From contig NZ_CP031030.1 of NCBI RefSeq assembly GCF_003711225.1, positions 744,001-808,000 on the forward strand: a stretch of 64,000 nt of DNA, given 5' to 3'. The position numbers and the translations under genes were made by a program. Of this stretch, positions 60,833 to 64,000 are shown one piece after another (position 1 is the first letter of the stretch; each line of letters opens with the position of its first letter). The notes below the pieces were generated by a model, which did no database searches, was not told where the DNA came from, and saw only the letters and a program-made list of their open reading frames with translations. The DNA is from Runella sp. SP2. Its GTDB lineage: Bacteria > Bacteroidota > Bacteroidia > Cytophagales > Spirosomataceae.

Positions 60833-62226
60833 GAACTTACTAAATTGTCGTTAGTTTTTGAATAAGGAAGCACGATGGTAAAAATTGTCGTACGGGTAGC
60901 TTGGTCTGAGGACACGTGAAGCCAGCTTTCGTGCAATTTTATAATACGTTCTACCAATGATAGCCCTACGCCGTAGCCTTTGATGTGCGAGGCACCGTCT
61001 CGCCGATAAAAAGGTCGAAAAATAAGCTTCATTTCTTCTGAAGCGATTGTCTCACCAGTATTTTGAAATTCCAATTGAATACCTTCTTTGGTGAAAAATA
61101 CGTGTACATTGACGTGGGAGTTGTCCGAAAACTTACAGCCATTTTCCATCAAATTCACAAAGGCAGTTTTGAGCAAATGCGGGTTGCCGTTGACCAATAA
61201 CTGGTTTTCGCTATTGATATCTTCGTCAAATTGGACGGTAATTAGGTAGTTGGGTTCGGCAGACAACAAGAGACTGCGTGCGTCCCAAAGAACTTCATCT
61301 ATGCGAACTTCTCCGTAGAATATACGCTGAGATTCGTCGTTTACTTTGGCTAGGTCGAGCAGGGTTTCGGCAAGGTGACTAAGTTCGCGGATGTCTTGTC
61401 GAACAGAGACGATAAGTGATTGATAATCAACGGTGCTCCTTTCCTTTAGCATAGCTACATCAAGCTGGGTTCCCATGCGCATGAGTGGGTTTTTTAACTC
61501 ATGCGATACATTCGAAATGAAAAGATTTTGGAGCCTAAAGGCTTCGGACAAACGGCCTAATAAATCGTTGAAGGTGAGGGTCAGTTGCCCAATTTCATCT
61601 TGTGGATTTTCAACCGTCAGTGGGTGGTCAAGTTGGTTGGGAAATAGCTGTTTTACTTGGTTGATGATACGCGTAATGGGAGACATCGCCCTTCCCGAAA
61701 AGTACCATCCTGCAAAACCAAAAAGAATAACTTCGAGCAAATAAAGCCACACCAAGATTTGGCTAAGACTCTCTAAGTTTTCCCTACCCCACAAATCTTC
61801 TGCTCCAATGATGGTTGTTACGCCGCCGTACGAATCGGCAAAGAAAAGTCCTAATGCCAATTGATGATTTAGGGTAAGCCGAACCTTTTTTTCCTGACGA
61901 ATGCGGTTTAATAATTCAGGGGTAATTTGGTAGGTAATCGTGTCGTTGTTGGTGTAAATTTCTTGGTTTTTGGCGTTGTAAACGACTAATTTTTCGTTAA
62001 TAAATACGTCATAATTTGACTTGTCAATAATTCTGAGTAGGTCAGAGCTTACTTCGTTGACCTTCATTAAAAGTTCGGTCGTTGTTTGTGCTTTTTTTTC
62101 TAAGCGGTCAAAAAATTCTTCCTCTACGTATTCGACCCTTAAAAGATAAATAGTTAGGAAGGTAATGAGTAAAATACTTGATACCAGTACCGTGAACTGG
62201 ACGGTAAGTCTTGTCCTTATGTTCAT
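60829..62226 (-). CDS. Sensor histidine kinase (CusS/EnvZ-type)
   Basis: A 465-aa membrane kinase: spans at about residues 10-29 and 157-177, a periplasmic sensor domain of about 125 residues between them, HAMP (about 178-231), HisKA with phospho-acceptor His242 (SNVSHELKNPLMRM), and HATPase boxes (NLMENGCKFSDNSH, YRRDGASHIKGYGVGLSLV). Its ATG shares one nucleotide with the TAA of the response regulator gene (TAATG), indicating translational coupling. The signal is unknown; the periplasmic domain contains no recognised sensor fold by eye. Confidence 0.93.
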   Translation of the reverse strand: MNIRTRLTVQFTVLVSSILLITFLTIYLLRVEYVEEEFFDRLEKKAQTTTELLMKVNEVSSDLLRIIDKSNYDVFINEKLVVYNAKNQEIYTNNDTITYQITPELLNRIRQEKKVRLTLNHQLALGLFFADSYGGVTTIIGAEDLWGRENLESLSQILVWLYLLEVILFGFAGWYFSGRAMSPITRIINQVKQLFPNQLDHPLTVENPQDEIGQLTLTFNDLLGRLSEAFRLQNLFISNVSHELKNPLMRMGTQLDVAMLKERSTVDYQSLIVSVRQDIRELSHLAETLLDLAKVNDESQRIFYGEVRIDEVLWDARSLLLSAEPNYLITVQFDEDINSENQLLVNGNPHLLKTAFVNLMENGCKFSDNSHVNVHVFFTKEGIQLEFQNTGETIASEEMKLIFRPFYRRDGASHIKGYGVGLSLVERIIKLHESWLHVSSDQATRTTIFTIVLPYSKTNDNLVSS

Positions 62227-62912
62227 TATTGGTCAAGTTTTAAAACATACCCCACGCCGTAAACAGTGTGAATAAGTTTTTCCGAAAAATCTTTGTCAAT
62301 TTTTTTTCGGAGCAATGTGATATATACCTCTATGACGTTGGTGCCTGTATCGAACCGAATGTCCCAAATTTTCTCAGCAATATCAACTTTCGTCAAGACC
62401 CGCCCCGTGTTTTTAAGCAAATATTCAAGTAAAGAGAATTCTTTGGCTGTGAGGTCGATGCGTTTTCCTTGTCTTTTGACAATTCGGGTATCAATATTCA
62501 TTTCCAAATCATGGTATGACAGGGAGGTGGAAGATGTAATGGGAAACGAATCGGAAGTGCGGTTGAGCAAAGCACGAACGCGGGCCAATAATTCCGAAAA
62601 ATCAAAGGGTTTTACCAAATAATCATCGGCACCTGCGTCAAACCCCATTAATTTTTCTTCAATTGCGCCCAAAGCAGTAAGCATCACAACTGGAGTACGA
62701 ATCCCTTCTTGGCGAAGCAGCTTGCAAAATTCAACGCCGTTGAGTTCGGGTACGATGACATCCGTAATGATGAGGTCATAGCTTGACCGCTTGGCTAAAA
62801 GGTGGCCAATTTTGCCATCGTAGGCAATATCAACTTCATAGCCATTTTCTTCTAGTCCCTGACGGATAGATTGTACGGTTTTTACATCATCTTCAACAAC
62901 TAATAGCTTCAT
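62226..62912 (-). CDS. OmpR-family response regulator
   Basis: A 228-aa regulator: receiver domain (MKLLVVEDD with Glu7/Asp8/Asp9, phospho-acceptor Asp51 in LIITDVIVPELNGV, conserved Lys in DYLVKPF), then a winged-helix DNA-binding domain (LTAKEFSLLEYLLKNTGRVL, FDTGTNVIEVYITLLRKKID). The frame opens at 62945 but the ATG at 62912 gives the canonical start. It overlaps the kinase gene by 1 nt. A 20-bp repeat lies 44 nt upstream (62956-62975), probably its own operator. Confidence 0.94.
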   Translation of the reverse strand: MKLLVVEDDVKTVQSIRQGLEENGYEVDIAYDGKIGHLLAKRSSYDLIITDVIVPELNGVEFCKLLRQEGIRTPVVMLTALGAIEEKLMGFDAGADDYLVKPFDFSELLARVRALLNRTSDSFPITSSTSLSYHDLEMNIDTRIVKRQGKRIDLTAKEFSLLEYLLKNTGRVLTKVDIAEKIWDIRFDTGTNVIEVYITLLRKKIDKDFSEKLIHTVYGVGYVLKLDQ

Positions 62913-62955
62913 ACAGAGTTGAATGGGTGGTAAATTAGCCTGCAATTAAATAAAG

Positions 62956-62975
62956 AATGCTTAAAAAGTCATTAA
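62956..62975. repeat. 20-bp direct repeat, copy 2
   Basis: Identical to 60813-60832. It lies 44 nt upstream of the OmpR-type regulator's ATG and overlaps the stop codon of the DUF429 gene. A weak -7-like sequence (TAATTGCA) follows at the same distance as TACATTTG follows copy 1. Confidence 0.7.
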
Positions 62976-63574
62976 ATGATTACTTGACCTTCGGAGGGCT
63001 CTCCAATAATTTGGTGTTGATGATGGATAAAACGATAGCCAGAAAGCCACGCAAGCAGCGAGTCAAACTGGTGTTGGTGGCGTGGGTATTCGTTAAAATG
63101 CAGGTCGGGATACTTGGCAGTGAGCAAATTGCAAAGATTTGGGAAATCAATTTTAGACAATTTTTTGTGGTATTGATTTTTTAATTCAAGAAGAGCTATG
63201 GCTTTTGGATATACCTCATATACCGAAATGGCATGCTTTTGAGTAAGCGTTTGCCGTAGTTCCATGGCCCTTGCGGTAAGTCCACCCAAAAACATTGGAG
63301 ACATGGCTTTGAGCGCTATATCGCACTGACGATAATGAAAATTGGTGCAGCCTTCTTGCTGAGAATAAACGCCTGGCAATGACAGAGGAGCGTCAATAAA
63401 TACATGTTGGATGGAGGCTGATTGAACCTGTTCAATAAAGCGTATGATAAACGCATCGGCATCGCGGCGGTCGGCATCGTAAAACTGAAGTACCTGGCCA
63501 TCGTGGTGACAAATGACAGTATTGCCCGAAGTTTTTGAGCCGTAATCAATTCCAATCCAATGAGTTAATGTCAT
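62972..63574 (-). CDS. DUF429 family protein (RNase H-like predicted nuclease)
   Basis: A 200-aa protein with a predicted RNase H-like fold: IGIDYGSKTSGNTVI (about residues 7-21) with the first Asp, HVFIDAPLSLPGVY with the second, TARAMELRQTL and DSLLAWLSGYRF with a C-terminal Asp. DUF429 proteins are predicted nucleases, unproven. It overlaps the DUF2805 gene by 4 nt and lies 59 nt before the regulator gene. DUF429/DUF2805/DUF2256/photolyase genes often cluster, so it is likely part of the photolyase-linked cassette. Confidence 0.83.
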   Translation of the reverse strand: MTLTHWIGIDYGSKTSGNTVICHHDGQVLQFYDADRRDADAFIIRFIEQVQSASIQHVFIDAPLSLPGVYSQQEGCTNFHYRQCDIALKAMSPMFLGGLTARAMELRQTLTQKHAISVYEVYPKAIALLELKNQYHKKLSKIDFPNLCNLLTAKYPDLHFNEYPRHQHQFDSLLAWLSGYRFIHHQHQIIGEPSEGQVII

Positions 63575-63840
63575 CGTTTTGAAACTTTGTTAAGACTAAT
63601 GCTACGCTGACGAGAACAATGGAAGCGGTCTATTTCGTCGGTGCGTAAGGATTGGTGTTTGGTGCTGCGGCCGTTCATTCGTTTTCGCCACATTTCAAAA
63701 CTGCTGCGTTTCATGTGGGTACGCATGGTCGCAATTACTTCTTTTTCTTTCAGGCCAAATTGCGCTTCGATGGCTTCAAAGGGAGTACGGTCTTCCCAGG
63801 CCATCTGAATGATTCTATCAATATCTTGTTCGGTCAACAT
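63571..63840 (-). CDS. DUF2805 / TIGR03643 family protein
   Basis: An 89-aa basic protein: DIDRIIQMAWEDRTPFEAIE, FGLKEKEVIATMRTHMKRSS, FEMWRKRMNGRSTKH are the hallmark blocks of this family, which resembles a helix-turn-helix and is often encoded near photolyase/cryptochrome genes. Function unknown. Its stop overlaps DUF429's start by 4 nt. It begins 160 nt from the right edge. Confidence 0.85.
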   Translation of the reverse strand: MLTEQDIDRIIQMAWEDRTPFEAIEAQFGLKEKEVIATMRTHMKRSSFEMWRKRMNGRSTKHQSLRTDEIDRFHCSRQRSISLNKVSKR

Positions 63841-63907
63841 GCTTTTTTAGGAAAATAGCGAGCGAGGTTATACAAAGCAAAAACATAGTTTATGGATATT
63901 TTGTTTG

Positions 63908-63931
63908 AAAAAGCCGTTTCGGCGAGCCGCT
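63908..63931 (-). terminator. Terminator-like hairpin at the right edge
   Basis: On the minus strand AGCGGCTCGCCGAAACGGCTTTTT can form a GCCG-AAA-CGGC stem (or a longer imperfect one) followed by T's, suggesting that a minus-strand gene ends just beyond it. Two frames are open from 64000 to about 63946; which is coding cannot be told. Confidence 0.45.
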
Positions 63932-64000
63932 ATTAGTATAGCTCATTACTGGAATTTTGGCACGCTTGTTGAGGACACGCTAGGCACAGTTCGAAAAGTT

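Noticed and set aside
63946-64000. Partial gene on the minus strand at the right edge
   Set aside because: Two frames are open over about 18 codons; neither can be identified, so only the terminator-like hairpin was reported.

Overview
The window looks like a chromosomal segment of a Bacteroidota bacterium, most likely order Cytophagales (Runella/Spirosoma/Dyadobacter-like). This rests on a GldF-type gliding ABC permease, two proteins with C-terminal type IX secretion (T9SS) sorting domains, DUF4199 and tail-fibre-type surface proteins, the Bacteroidota promoter motif TAnnTTTG at many gene starts, and general lack of purine-rich ribosome binding sites. The species assignment is inference. No rRNA, tRNA, CRISPR array, insertion sequence or integrase was recognised.

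Layout. 1-3.9 kb: minus-strand operon recJ-lptB-DUF4199-gldF. 3.9-10.4 kb: plus-strand saccharopine-reductase-like gene, DinB-like gene and a 1493-aa T9SS-exported surface protein. 10.5-13.1 kb: minus-strand operon of a 162-aa unknown, a membrane protein, a DesK-type kinase and a LuxR-type regulator, with a repeat-rich regulatory region upstream. 13.4-15.3 kb: two related unknown proteins and a signal-less PI-PLC-like phosphodiesterase. 15.4-26.0 kb: surface polysaccharide genes (glycosyltransferases, polymerase candidate, GT-C-like membrane proteins, methyltransferases, epimerase). 26.3-35.0 kb: strikingly AT-rich polysaccharide block with Wza-like, Wzz-like, flippase, polymerase, GT and FkbM genes, apparently led by a strong promoter at 35.1 kb. 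35.3-42.1 kb: a second AT-rich set (flippase, FkbM, three GT4, polymerase candidate) with its own promoter at 42.16 kb. 42.2-45.0 kb: a 62-bp perfect palindrome, then divergent tail-fibre-like and T9SS genes sharing a mirrored promoter element. 45.2-53.1 kb: isolated nuoH, glpK, a GT39-like protein, arginine decarboxylase, a tiny lipoprotein, a GmhB-like phosphatase, an Lrp regulator and a DoxX-like protein. 53.2-58.5 kb: valS, an Rpn-type nuclease and rtcB. 58.6-63.8 kb: a photolyase-linked cassette (FeS photolyase, DUF2256, DUF429, DUF2805) split by an OmpR-type two-component system.

Functional picture. Much of the window builds and exports cell-surface material: one or two Wzx/Wzy-type polysaccharides, T9SS cargo and a lipid-A/LPS transport ATPase. 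The most novel-looking signals are (i) promoter / very short ORF / hairpin units, two of which place an ATG exactly 7 nt after TACATTTG and so look leaderless; (ii) a 20-bp repeat found next to the start of the OmpR-type regulator and again in front of a terminated short transcript, a candidate regulon operator; (iii) the signal-less PI-PLC plus paired DHIRG proteins; (iv) the 62-bp perfect palindrome; and (v) mirrored 17-bp elements between two surface-protein genes.
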